64,000 nt of DNA from Paenarthrobacter nitroguajacolicus (GTDB taxonomy: Bacteria; Actinomycetota; Actinomycetes; Actinomycetales; Micrococcaceae), in contig NZ_VNFK01000014.1 in assembly GCF_007786235.1 (NCBI RefSeq), positions 62,001-126,000 on the forward strand, in the 5' to 3' direction. Below, in pieces: positions 26,621 to 35,427 of the stretch. Numbering within the stretch: the stretch's first letter is position 1; the number at the start of each line of letters is the position of its first letter. Under the pieces are notes generated by a model. That model was given only the letters and a program-made list of their open reading frames with translations, was not told where the DNA came from and did no database searches. A program made the translations under genes and the position numbers.

Positions 26621-27124
26621 CTAGCGGTTGGCGTCTTCGTCGAGTTCGTTGTCGCCGGAGAGGTCAGTGTCCTCTTCGTCGAAGTCGTCCTCGTCGATGT
26701 CCTCCGGGGCATCACCCTTGTAGGGGTCTGCTTCGCCTGCGTGCTTGGCGCTGGCAGCCAATGCGGCTACCTCTGCATCGCGACGCTTGGCTTCACGCAG
26801 CAGTTCCTCAAGGTTCGAGGCGTTGACCGGAATCTGGTCAGCTACGAATTCGAGCGTCGGAGTGAGCCGAACAGTGATGTTGCGGCCAACTTCCTGCCGC
26901 AGCACACCTTTGGCCTTCTCCAAGGCCCTGGCAGCGTCTGCGTGGGCGATGTCGTCACCAAACACGGTGTAGTAGATGGTGGCGTGCTGAAGGTCGTTGG
27001 TGACGCGGGCGTCGGTGACCGTGATGGACTCGACGCGCGGATCCTTGACCCGGCGTCCGAGGGCCTCAGCGACGACGACCTTTATCCGCTGTGCCAGCTT
27101 GGCAGCGCGTGCGGGATCAGCCAT
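26621..27124 (-). CDS. rbfA: 30S ribosome-binding factor RbfA
   Basis: Late 30S assembly and cold-adaptation factor. The KH-like core is seen in AQRIKVVVAEAL, DPRVESITVTDARVTNDLQHA and RLTPTLEFVAD. At 167 residues it is longer than the usual 120-130, because of an acidic Asp/Glu-rich tail of about 40 residues common in actinobacteria. AGGAGG precedes the ATG. It follows infB after a hairpin. Confidence 0.96.
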   Translation of the reverse strand: MADPARAAKLAQRIKVVVAEALGRRVKDPRVESITVTDARVTNDLQHATIYYTVFGDDIAHADAARALEKAKGVLRQEVGRNITVRLTPTLEFVADQIPVNASNLEELLREAKRRDAEVAALAASAKHAGEADPYKGDAPEDIDEDDFDEEDTDLSGDNELDEDANR

Positions 27125-27154
27125 GACTTCCTCCTGGAAAGTAGAAACGGGTAC

Positions 27155-27192
27155 GGAACGGGTCCGCCGGGGCTACCCGACGGACCCGTTCC
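27155..27192 (-). terminator. Hairpin between infB and rbfA
   Basis: 12-base arms (27155-27166 with 27181-27192) with a 14-base loop. Within an operon, so probably an attenuator or processing element rather than a full stop. Confidence 0.5.
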
Positions 27193-27201
27193 AAACGGAA
27201 C

Positions 27202-30084
27202 CTAGACGCGCGGCTTTTCGCGCATCTCGAAGGTCTCGATGATGTCGCCTTCAGTGATGTCGTTGAAGGAGCCAAGACCGATACCACACTCGAAGTCGGT
27301 GCGGACTTCGGTGGCGTCATCCTTGAAGCGCTTGAGCGTCTCAACGGTGAGGTTGTCACCGATGACCTTGCCGTCGCGGCTGACACGTGCCTTGGTGTTA
27401 CGGCGGATGATGCCCGTGCGGACGATCGAGCCGGCGATGTTACCGAACTTGGAAGAACGGAAGACTTCGCGTACCTCGGCAGTACCAAGCTGGACTTCTT
27501 CGAACTCCGGCTTGAGCATGCCCTTGAGGGCCATTTCGATGTCATCGATTGCTGCGTAGATGACCGAGTAGAAGCGCATGTCCACGCCTTCACGGTCAGC
27601 CAGTTCTGCAACACGCTCGGCCGGCTTGACGTTGAAGCCGATGATGATGGCGTTGTCCACCGTTGCCAGGTTGACGTCGTTCTGCGTGATGGCACCCACA
27701 CCGCGGTGGATGACGCGGAGCTGAACGTCGTCGTCTCCGACGTCGATCTTGAGCAAGGCGTCTTCGAGGGCTTCCACGGCACCGGACACGTCACCCTTGA
27801 GGATGAGGTTGAGGGTGTCGATCTTGCCTTCGGCAACGGCCTGGTCGAAGTCTTCCAGGCTGATGCGCTTGCGACGCTTGGCCAGTGCGGCGTTGCGGTC
27901 GGCAGCTTCACGCTTCTCAGCGATCTGGCGGGCCGTACGCTCGTCCGGGGTCACCAGGAAGGTGTCACCTGCACGCGGCACGTTGGACAGGCCGAGGACC
28001 TGGACGGGGCGGGACGGCAGTGCGACATCGAGTGCCTCACCGTTCTCGTCGAACATGGCACGGACACGGCCGTGGGCCGTACCGGCAACGATCGTGTCGC
28101 CGACAGCCAAGGTACCGGACTGGACGAGGACGGTAGCAACCGCACCGCGGCCCTTATCCAGGTTCGCTTCGATGGCAATGCCTCGAGCGTCCTTGTCCGG
28201 GTTGGCACGCAGGTCCAGGGCGGCATCGGCCGTCAGCAGGACTGCGTCGATCAGTTCGTCGATGTTGAGGTTCTGGCGGGCAGAGACCTCAACGAACATG
28301 GTGTCGCCACCGTATTCTTCGGGAACCAGGCCGTACTCGGTCAGCTGGCCCTTGACCTTGTCAGGGTTGGCGCCTTCCTTGTCGATCTTGTTCACTGCGA
28401 CGACGATCGGCACGTTTGCTGCCTGTGCGTGGTTGAGCGCTTCCACCGTCTGGGGCATAACGCCGTCGTCGGCTGCGACAACCAGGATCGCGATGTCAGT
28501 GACCTTGGCACCACGTGCACGCATGGCCGTGAAGGCCTCGTGACCGGGGGTGTCAATGAAGGTGATGTCGCGGGCCGTGCCCTCGTGGACGTGGCTGATC
28601 TGGTAAGCACCGATGTGCTGGGTGATACCACCATGCTCGCCGGCCACAACATTGGAGTTGCGGATGGCGTCGAGCAGGCGGGTCTTACCGTGGTCAACGT
28701 GACCCATGACCGTGACAACCGGTGCGCGGGCTTCGAGGACGTCGTCGCCTTCGGCATCGAGTTCGTCCTGGATGTTGATGTCGAACTGGTCGAGCAGTTC
28801 GCGCTCTTCATCTTCCGGCGAAACAACCTGGAGCTTGTAGCCAAGTTCGGCGCCAAGCAAACCAAAGGTGTCCTCGTCGAGGGACTGCGTAGCCGTAGCC
28901 ATCTCACCGAGGTGGAACAGCACGGTCACGAGCGATGCGGGGTTCGCATCGATCTTCTCGGCAAAGTCCGTGATGGACGAGCCGCGACGCAGGCGGATGA
29001 TGGTCTCGCCATCGCCGCGGGGTACCGATACGCCACCCAGCGACGGAGCACTCATCTGCTCCAGTTCCTGGCGCTTTGCACGCTTCGACTTGCGCTGCTT
29101 GCCACGACCGGCGCCGCCCTTGCCGAAGGCACCCTGGGTGCCACCGCGACCGCGGCCACCCTTGCCAAAGCCACCGCCGGCGGGAGCTCCGCCACCGGTA
29201 CCTGCACCTGGTGCGCCACCGGGACGACCCGGTCCGCCGCCGGGACGGCCTGCGCCACCGGGACGGCCTGCGCCACCCGGAGCCGGACGCTCAGTGCGGT
29301 TGGGCATCATGCCCGGAGTAGGACGGTTTCCGCCGCCTGGACCACCGGCGGGGCGCGGAGCACCCGGACGGGGCGCGCCGGGACGCGGAGCGCCCGGACG
29401 GGGACCACCGGTGCCTGCTGCGGGACGGGGTCCGCCTGCACCGGCTGCGGGACGGGGACCACCGGGGCGTTCGCCGTCGTTGCGGCGTTCGCCTCGGGGC
29501 ATGCCCTGGGACGGTGCGAACGGGTTGTTACCCGGACGCGGCGGACGGTCTCCATCGCCGCCACGGCCGCGGGGCATGCCCTGGGACGTAGCAAACGGGT
29601 TGTTGCCCGGACGAGGACCGCCCGGACGCGGCGCCTGGCCACCTTGACGCGCCGGAGCCGGAGTCTCTGCCTTGGGAGCAGGGCGGGCACCGGGCTTCGC
29701 GGAAACCGGCGTGGACGCGGCGGGAGCAGCGGGTGCTGCAGGTGCCTGTGCCGCAGGTGCCTGTGCCGCAGGTGCCTGTGCTGCGGGAGCCGGAGCTGCC
29801 GGAGCGGGGGCTGCGGGGGCCGGAGCCTTCGGTGCTGCAGGTCCGGGAGCCGGAGCGGCCGGACGGGATGCTGCGGGGCGGGTTGCCGCGGGAGCGGCTG
29901 CGGGCGCGGCGGACTTTGCAGCGCCGGCACCCGGGTAGGCGTCGCGAAGCTTCTTCACGACGGGGGCCTCAATGGTGGAAGAGGCGGAGCGAACGAATTC
30001 GCCCAATTCCTGCAGTTTGGTTACTGCATCTTTGGAAGTAATACCGAGCTCTTTGGCGAGCTCATGTACGCGGACCTTGGCCAC
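27202..30084 (-). CDS. infB: Translation initiation factor IF-2
   Basis: GTPase that places initiator tRNA on the 30S subunit. The 960 residues begin with an IF2-N domain, then about 280 residues of Ala/Pro/Gly-rich low complexity with repeated NPFA(T/P)SQGMPRG units. The G domain has GHVDHGKT near residue 460, DTPGHEAF and NKID, followed by domains II-IV. GTG start with AGGAG 4 bases upstream. The long linker is typical of actinobacterial IF-2. The opposite strand is open for over 800 codons because of composition only. Confidence 0.98.
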   Translation of the reverse strand: MAKVRVHELAKELGITSKDAVTKLQELGEFVRSASSTIEAPVVKKLRDAYPGAGAAKSAAPAAAPAATRPAASRPAAPAPGPAAPKAPAPAAPAPAAPAPAAQAPAAQAPAAQAPAAPAAPAASTPVSAKPGARPAPKAETPAPARQGGQAPRPGGPRPGNNPFATSQGMPRGRGGDGDRPPRPGNNPFAPSQGMPRGERRNDGERPGGPRPAAGAGGPRPAAGTGGPRPGAPRPGAPRPGAPRPAGGPGGGNRPTPGMMPNRTERPAPGGAGRPGGAGRPGGGPGRPGGAPGAGTGGGAPAGGGFGKGGRGRGGTQGAFGKGGAGRGKQRKSKRAKRQELEQMSAPSLGGVSVPRGDGETIIRLRRGSSITDFAEKIDANPASLVTVLFHLGEMATATQSLDEDTFGLLGAELGYKLQVVSPEDEERELLDQFDINIQDELDAEGDDVLEARAPVVTVMGHVDHGKTRLLDAIRNSNVVAGEHGGITQHIGAYQISHVHEGTARDITFIDTPGHEAFTAMRARGAKVTDIAILVVAADDGVMPQTVEALNHAQAANVPIVVAVNKIDKEGANPDKVKGQLTEYGLVPEEYGGDTMFVEVSARQNLNIDELIDAVLLTADAALDLRANPDKDARGIAIEANLDKGRGAVATVLVQSGTLAVGDTIVAGTAHGRVRAMFDENGEALDVALPSRPVQVLGLSNVPRAGDTFLVTPDERTARQIAEKREAADRNAALAKRRKRISLEDFDQAVAEGKIDTLNLILKGDVSGAVEALEDALLKIDVGDDDVQLRVIHRGVGAITQNDVNLATVDNAIIIGFNVKPAERVAELADREGVDMRFYSVIYAAIDDIEMALKGMLKPEFEEVQLGTAEVREVFRSSKFGNIAGSIVRTGIIRRNTKARVSRDGKVIGDNLTVETLKRFKDDATEVRTDFECGIGLGSFNDITEGDIIETFEMREKPRV
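29738..29782 (-). repeat. 15-base tandem repeat inside infB
   Basis: Three head-to-tail copies of GCAGGTGCCTGTGCC on the plus strand (the last ends in T), encoding AQAPA units of the IF-2 linker. The length is a multiple of three, so slippage would keep frame. Confidence 0.85.
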
Positions 30085-30236
30085 ATTTCTCCTGTCTCGG
30101 TCCGCACCGAGCCAGGCACGAACCGTCTACTTCTTACTGCGGGCCTTCGCCGCTTGCGCGAGTGAAAGGCCCATTGCAGAGCGCAACAAAGTTGTCATCG
30201 TTACGCACTCATCGCTGGGAACTCATCGGGTTTCCA

Positions 30237-30578
30237 TCAGTTTTCTGACCCGCTTTCAGGTTTGGACGGTTTTCCCGTGGGGGCCTGGGCCTCCACGAGT
30301 GGCGTACCCGGCATCAGGTAACGTTCAACGGCGCCCGTTTCGGCAGCGCCCGCGAGGGCCCTTCCGAAAGCGCGCCGCTTGATTGCCAATGCCAAGCACT
30401 TTTCGCTGGGGTGCAGCCACGCACCCCTGCCGGCCATCCGGCGTCGAACATCCACCAGGACAGCGGATGAACCGTTGCCTTGGGCGACGAGCCGGACAAG
30501 CTCGGACCGGGAACCTTGTTTCCGGCATCCGATGCACGTGCGAACAGGCCCAAGGCCATGATCGAGCAGTTCAGCCAC
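30237..30578 (-). CDS. YlxR family (DUF448) RNA-binding protein
   Basis: A 113-residue protein with the YlxR signature GPVRTCIGCRK, GRGAWLHPSEKC and RRAFGRAL. Members sit between nusA and infB, as here, and have been linked to RNA binding and transcription control. The frame extends upstream to 30755, but GTG 30578 puts the conserved domain a dozen residues from the start. The ribosome-binding site is weak, so the exact start is uncertain. Confidence 0.88.
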   Translation of the reverse strand: MAELLDHGLGPVRTCIGCRKQGSRSELVRLVAQGNGSSAVLVDVRRRMAGRGAWLHPSEKCLALAIKRRAFGRALAGAAETGAVERYLMPGTPLVEAQAPTGKPSKPESGSEN

Positions 30579-30773
30579 GATGTGTCCAACCTGCCTTACG
30601 CTACTGGCGCCCGACGGCCCCTGACCTGCACACGCAGCTGAGGCACGCCAAAGCGCGCGGATACCGGACGTAAGCCCGGTTCCATCTAGTCTAGCCCCCG
30701 GCCCGGTACTCCCGAAACCAGGAACGCCGCCAGCGCGGCGCCAAACCGGCGGCATGGGCCGCCGGTTGAACCG

Positions 30774-31754
30774 CTAGTCGGTCTTGACTGGAGCGGCGTC
30801 CGAGACGATATCGATGCGCCACCCGGTCAGCTTGGCTGCAAGCCGCGCGTTCTGGCCTTCCTTGCCGATGGCCAGCGACAGCTGGTAGTCCGGCACGACG
30901 ACGCGGGCCGAACGGGTTGCTTCATCCGTGATAGTGACGGAATTCACTCTCGACGGCGACAACGAGTTGGCGATGAAGGTCGCGGGGTCGTCGCTGAAGT
31001 CGACGATGTCGATCTTTTCGTCATTGAGTTCCGTCATGACTGCGCGGACACGCGAACCCATTTCACCGATGCAAGCACCCTTGGCGTTGACGCCCGGGGT
31101 GTTTGCCTTGACGGCAATCTTGGTACGGTGGCCGGCCTCGCGGGCAAGTGCCACGATCTCCACGGAGTGGTCCGCGATCTCGGGCACTTCCATTTCGAAC
31201 AACTTCCGGACCAGCCCGGGGTGTGAACGGGACAGCGTGATGGACGGACCCTTGGCACCGCGGTGGACATCCACCACGAACGCGCGCAGGCGGCTTCCGT
31301 GGAGGTACTTCTCTCCGGGAACCTGTTCGGGCGGCGGCAGCAGTGCCTCAACAGCTCCCAGGTTGACCTGGATCATGTGCGGGTTGTTGCCCTGCTGGAT
31401 CATGCCTGCCACGAGTTCGCCTTCGCGGCCCTTGAACTCGCCCAGCACGTTGTCGTCCTCAACATCGCGCAGGCGCTGCAGGATGATCTGGCGGGCAGTG
31501 CTGGCAGCGATTCGACCGAAACCGGCCGGAGTGTCTTCGAACTCGCCGATCGGCTCGCCGTCGTCATCGATTTCAGTGGCCCAGATGGTCACGTGCCCGC
31601 TCTTGCGGTCCAGTTCGGCGCGAGCCTTCTCAAAGGCGCCGGGCGTCTTGTGGTACGCCACCAACAGTGCTTGCTCGATGGTGGGAATCAGGAGATCCAG
31701 CGGGATTTCACGCTCACGCTCCAGGAGTCTCAGTGCGCTCATGTCAATATCCAT
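30774..31754 (-). CDS. nusA: Transcription termination/antitermination factor NusA
   Basis: A 326-residue NusA: N-terminal RNA-polymerase-binding domain, S1 domain (near residues 105-180) and two KH domains (GACIGEMGSRVRAV and LAIGKEGQNARLAAKLTGW). It lacks the C-terminal acidic repeats of E. coli NusA, the normal actinobacterial short form. The start overlaps the rimP stop by one base; GAGG precedes it. Confidence 0.97.
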   Translation of the reverse strand: MDIDMSALRLLEREREIPLDLLIPTIEQALLVAYHKTPGAFEKARAELDRKSGHVTIWATEIDDDGEPIGEFEDTPAGFGRIAASTARQIILQRLRDVEDDNVLGEFKGREGELVAGMIQQGNNPHMIQVNLGAVEALLPPPEQVPGEKYLHGSRLRAFVVDVHRGAKGPSITLSRSHPGLVRKLFEMEVPEIADHSVEIVALAREAGHRTKIAVKANTPGVNAKGACIGEMGSRVRAVMTELNDEKIDIVDFSDDPATFIANSLSPSRVNSVTITDEATRSARVVVPDYQLSLAIGKEGQNARLAAKLTGWRIDIVSDAAPVKTD

Positions 31755-32365
31755 TAGGCCTCCTCGGAAGGTCCGTTGTGCTCGTCTTCCAGCGCAGCCT
31801 CGTGGAGGTGGCTGAATTCAATCTCGACTTTTCCTTGGCGGATCCTGTCGAAAGGAATAGTGATGGGGTCGCCCTGCTTGGGCTTCATTCCCTTTTTGAC
31901 CTCGTGCTCGGGGATGAGCGTCACGTCGTGGTCACCAACGGAAGCGATCCGGCCCAAGAGGTTGTCGCCCTGGATGACATTGACCCTGACCATGCGTCCG
32001 CGGGCGCGGTGCCAGTGGCGCGGTTCCGTCAGGGGGCGGCCGACTCCCGGAGAGGAAACCTCAAGGTCGTACGGACGGCCGTCATCATGGGGATCGTTGT
32101 CCAGAATATCGGACAGCCCGCGGGAGACGTCGGCGATGGCGTCGAGGCTGACGCCGCCGGTCTCCTCCTGCGGCAGGTCCACGACAACGTGGACCGTGCG
32201 GTGTGAACCGGCTACGTGGATGGAAACATCCTCAAGGTAGAGCCTGCTGGCAAGGACGGCCGGTTGGAGCAGCGCCTTAAGCCTGCTCTCTTCCGGGTTG
32301 TGGATGGTGGCCGTTGAGTTCGAATCAGAACGGTCTGTTGAAGTCGTGGCTTCCGAGTCACTCAC
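31754..32365 (-). CDS. rimP: Ribosome maturation factor RimP
   Basis: Needed for 30S maturation. The 203 residues have a Ser/Thr-rich leader, then the RimP core with DLEVSSPGVGRPL and an SH3-like C-terminal domain. GTG start at 32365, with GGGAGG about 12 bases upstream. It heads the rimP-nusA-ylxR-infB-rbfA cluster and diverges from the DUF4439 gene. Confidence 0.95.
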   Translation of the reverse strand: MSDSEATTSTDRSDSNSTATIHNPEESRLKALLQPAVLASRLYLEDVSIHVAGSHRTVHVVVDLPQEETGGVSLDAIADVSRGLSDILDNDPHDDGRPYDLEVSSPGVGRPLTEPRHWHRARGRMVRVNVIQGDNLLGRIASVGDHDVTLIPEHEVKKGMKPKQGDPITIPFDRIRQGKVEIEFSHLHEAALEDEHNGPSEEA

Positions 32366-32404
32366 GTTGCCCGCCGCCTCCCGATAGATGTTGTTGTGAC
32401 TACT

Positions 32405-32410
32405 AGCCTA
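32405..32410 (-). promoter_or_regulatory. -10 box of the rimP-nusA operon
   Basis: TAGGCT on the minus strand, 39 bases before the rimP start, leaving a short leader with the GGGAGG site. Confidence 0.35.
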
Positions 32411-32470
32411 ACGATTTTCGCGGGAACTTGGTGCACGGAGTTCCCCGCCCACGTGACACCATGGTGTGTT

Positions 32471-33589
32471 GTGGACGAGCAGACAAGCGAAAAACAGCGA
32501 ACACCGGCGTGGGGCAGACTCGTGCTCGTTTCCGTGGTGGCGCTGCTCGTGGCAGGCACCGGCGTTGTCCTTATTCCGCGTGATTCCGGGACTCCCCCGG
32601 CTATCCCCTTCTCCGAATCCGCCCGCGCCCACGCCTTCGAAGACACCTTGCAGCTGAGTGAATCGGCTGCTGCCTTGGCCGAGGCCTCAGTTCCGGACAC
32701 AGGAAAGGCCGGGCTGGAAAAGGCTGTGACATTGCTGACAACCCATGCACGCGCGCTCTTGGACCCCGCCGACACCTCCCCCAGCAGGTCAAGTACCCCA
32801 CTCGAACCGCCCGCGGACGGAACACCGAACGCGAAGCCCACCCGTGCCGCCCTGGTCACGGCTTTGGCCGGCAGTGGACAGAAGCGCCTCGACGACGCCC
32901 GCGAGGCCGACGGCGGTATCGCCCGTTTGCTCGCCGCCGTCGGATCCGCTCAGCTGCTGGAGGCCGAAGAGCTGGCGGCCGCGTGGCAGCTGCCCGCGCC
33001 GAAACAGACGCCGTATTCAACCAGCAAGGGCCCTTCAGGCAGCAGCGTTCCTGCAGCTGGGACATCGGCAACCGCGTGTCCCTCCACAACCCCCATTCCC
33101 GACGCAGCGGCCGCCACCACGGGTACAGCGCTGGCGGCTTCGGTCCGGGCGCAGCAGGAGGCAGTCTATGTCTACCAAGTGGCGGTCAGGCGACTGGACA
33201 ACACGGCCACCGCTGCCCGGTACCTCCAAGTGCATGAGCAGATGCTCCAACAAGCCGAAGCACTGACCCGGGCCAGCTGCACGGAAGTCCCCGCCTCCGA
33301 GGCAGGTTACCGGCTGCCCGGGAAGTTCGCCCAGGACCCGGCCTCCTTTCTGGGTGCACTTGAGTCTTCATCCCTGCCTGGCTTCGGAGATCTTGTGGCC
33401 TTGGGAACAGGCGATACGAGGGATTGGGCCATCGATGGACTGCTGGCAGCTGCCCGCCGAAGCACGGCGTGGGGTGCCGACGTTCCAGCCCTGCCCGGTA
33501 TAGAGCTCGACGCCGGCAACTTGCCTCCCCTGCCGACACCCGGTTCCACTCCCGGCACCGCCACCGGAAGCAAGCCCGGCAGCAGGTAG
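32471..33589 (+). CDS. DUF4439 ferritin-like-domain protein, membrane-anchored
   Basis: A 372-residue protein with a short cytoplasmic N-terminus, one signal-anchor segment (about 17-37), a Pro/Ser-rich region and a C-terminal DUF4439 ferritin-like helical domain (VRAQQEAVYVYQVAVRRL, GDTRDWAIDGLLAAARR). The function is unknown. GTG 32471 is my choice because it starts just before the charged residues preceding the anchor; an in-frame GTG at 32396 would place the start near the rimP promoter. Neither start has a clear ribosome-binding site. Confidence 0.72.
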   Translation: MDEQTSEKQRTPAWGRLVLVSVVALLVAGTGVVLIPRDSGTPPAIPFSESARAHAFEDTLQLSESAAALAEASVPDTGKAGLEKAVTLLTTHARALLDPADTSPSRSSTPLEPPADGTPNAKPTRAALVTALAGSGQKRLDDAREADGGIARLLAAVGSAQLLEAEELAAAWQLPAPKQTPYSTSKGPSGSSVPAAGTSATACPSTTPIPDAAAATTGTALAASVRAQQEAVYVYQVAVRRLDNTATAARYLQVHEQMLQQAEALTRASCTEVPASEAGYRLPGKFAQDPASFLGALESSSLPGFGDLVALGTGDTRDWAIDGLLAAARRSTAWGADVPALPGIELDAGNLPPLPTPGSTPGTATGSKPGSR

Positions 33590-33640
33590 GACAGCCTGCC
33601 CATGCTGGCAAAGGACGCCCCCCGGTGCTTGGCTTGGATC

Positions 33641-34369
33641 ATGGCCTCCACAGAAACTGCCACCCTGCATGAGAACGAACCCCACCGGGACGACCTGGCA
33701 CACCGCTTGAACTGGTTGCGGGCAGGAGTCCTTGGCGCCAACGACGGCATAGTGTCCGTCGCTGCCATCGTGGTTGGCGTCGCAGGAGCGACAACCAACA
33801 CGGGCAGCATTCTCGCCGCCGGAACCGCTGGTTTGGTGGGCGGCGCGATCTCCATGGCCTTGGGCGAATATGTGTCCGTCAGCAGCCAAAGCGACTCCCA
33901 GAAAGCGTTGATCGAAAAGGAACGCCGCGAACTGGCCGAGCAGCCGGAGGATGAACTCAACGAGCTCGCCGCCATTTACGAGTCCAAGGGGCTCAGCCCC
34001 AGGACCGCGCGGACCGTCGCAGAGGAATTGACTGCGCACGATGCCTTGGCTGCCCATCTGTCCGCAGAACTGAACATCCAAGAAGACGACATCGTCAGCC
34101 CCTGGAACGCAGCTGTGGCTTCCGCGGTGGCGTTCACTGTGGGCGCGGCACTTCCCATGCTGGCAATCCTCTTGCCGCCGCCGGGAATGCGTGTGCCCCT
34201 GACTTTCATCGCCGTCCTTCTTTCCTTGGCCATCACCGGTGCGGTGGGAGCCTGGATCGGCGGTGCGCCGAGGTTCCGAGCCGCAGCCCGGGTGGTGTTG
34301 GGCGGTGCCCTGGCCTTGGCGGCGACGTTCTCGATCGGAACCCTCTTGGGCGCGAGCGGCGTTTTCTAG
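33641..34369 (+). CDS. VIT1/CCC1-family transporter
   Basis: A 242-residue protein of the vacuolar iron transporter family, which moves Fe/Mn. Hallmarks are LRAGVLGANDGIVSVAAIVVGV in the first membrane helix, GGAISMALGEYVSVSSQ, a cytoplasmic helical region rich in Glu, and three C-terminal helices. The start could also be ATG 33602; 33641 fits the family length better. Confidence 0.88.
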   Translation: MASTETATLHENEPHRDDLAHRLNWLRAGVLGANDGIVSVAAIVVGVAGATTNTGSILAAGTAGLVGGAISMALGEYVSVSSQSDSQKALIEKERRELAEQPEDELNELAAIYESKGLSPRTARTVAEELTAHDALAAHLSAELNIQEDDIVSPWNAAVASAVAFTVGAALPMLAILLPPPGMRVPLTFIAVLLSLAITGAVGAWIGGAPRFRAAARVVLGGALALAATFSIGTLLGASGVF

Positions 34370-34391
34370 GGGGCAGGAGTTGCGGCGGAGT

Positions 34392-34397
34392 TAGGCT
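34392..34397 (+). promoter_or_regulatory. -10 box of the APH-like kinase gene
   Basis: TAGGCT, 6 bases before GTG 34404, no Shine-Dalgarno; leaderless arrangement. Confidence 0.45.
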
Positions 34398-34403
34398 GAT
34401 CGC

Positions 34404-35426
34404 GTGACCCTTCACGCGATGATTCCTATTCCGGGCGACCTCCACGCCCGATACAACCGCGACTCCGCGGGCAGGGATTGGTTGGCGAGCCTCCCGGGAC
34501 TCATTTCCGAGGCCCTGGACCGTTGGCAGTTGTCAGTGGACTTGGCGCCAGGCGCCGAGCCCTGGAACGGTCATGGGGCTTTGGTGGTTCCCGTCCTTCA
34601 GGGTGGCCGGTCGGCTGCCCTGAAGATCGCCTACCCCCACGAGGAAGCGCTCGTTGAGCGGCACGCCCTCGCGCTCTGGGGCGGCCGGGGAGCAGTCCGG
34701 CTGCTGGCTGCCGATGCCGCGAGCTGCTCCATGCTCCTCGAACGCCTGGACGCCAGCCGTTGGCTTCAGGACGCGCCGCTGGATGAGGCCAGGGACGTGT
34801 GGGGCGCCATCATGCGCGAGCTGTCCATTGCCCCGGATGACCGGCCTGAGTGGCTGGGTTTCGACCACGTTGCGGCGACTGCCGAACGTTGGAGCGATGA
34901 GCTGCCTGCAGAATGGGAGCGACTGGAGCGGCCTTTCCCCAGGTGGTTGCTGGAAGCGGCCTTGGAGGTATGCCAAACCCGCGGTGCGGTGGGTCGGCGT
35001 GCCGGTAAGGACGTACTGGTCCACACGGACCTCCACTTCATGAACATCCTTGGCACCTGGGCTGACGACCATCCCGGCCGCGGCGCCTACCTCGCCATCG
35101 ATCCGCAACCGCAGGTGGGTGAGGCAGAGTTCGCTGTGGCCCCCATCCTGTGGAACCGCATCAGGGAATTACCACGAAGCAACCCTGCCACCGGGCTGCG
35201 CGAGCGTTGCCACGATTTCAGCCGTGCCGCCGGCCTGGACCCCGAGGCTGCCCGGCAGTGGAGCATTGCGCGAGAGGTGGAAAACGCTTTGTGGTATGCC
35301 GCAAAACCCAGGCACGGCGGCGACCTCGCCCGTTCCCTCTGGATTGCCAGCACTCTTGCCGGCAGGACACTGGACGACTTGCCTCCGGCGCACGAGCTTC
35401 CCGAACCGGGCGATGCGATTCTCTAA
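34404..35426 (+). CDS. Aminoglycoside/hydroxyurea phosphotransferase-like kinase (APH(6) group)
   Basis: A 340-residue small-molecule kinase. The N-lobe lysine lies in AALKIAYPHEE, the catalytic loop is VHTDLHFMN (D209, N214) and the metal Asp is D233 in IDPQPQVGE. IDPxPxVG and the overall length fit the streptomycin 6-kinase/hydroxyurea kinase group. Whether it gives resistance cannot be told; many chromosomal members act on unknown metabolites. It converges with the TSUP gene 1 base away. Confidence 0.82.
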   Translation: MTLHAMIPIPGDLHARYNRDSAGRDWLASLPGLISEALDRWQLSVDLAPGAEPWNGHGALVVPVLQGGRSAALKIAYPHEEALVERHALALWGGRGAVRLLAADAASCSMLLERLDASRWLQDAPLDEARDVWGAIMRELSIAPDDRPEWLGFDHVAATAERWSDELPAEWERLERPFPRWLLEAALEVCQTRGAVGRRAGKDVLVHTDLHFMNILGTWADDHPGRGAYLAIDPQPQVGEAEFAVAPILWNRIRELPRSNPATGLRERCHDFSRAAGLDPEAARQWSIAREVENALWYAAKPRHGGDLARSLWIASTLAGRTLDDLPPAHELPEPGDAIL

Positions 35427-35427
35427 C

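Noticed and set aside
29498..29620. Repeated block in infB as a possible insertion
   Set aside because: The two copies encode NPFA(T/P)SQGMPRG, a standard repeat of actinobacterial IF-2 linkers.
27706..30165. 819-codon open frame antisense to infB
   Set aside because: The glycine/threonine/cysteine-rich translation has no domain; it mirrors the skewed codon use of IF-2, whose own frame has full G-domain motifs.
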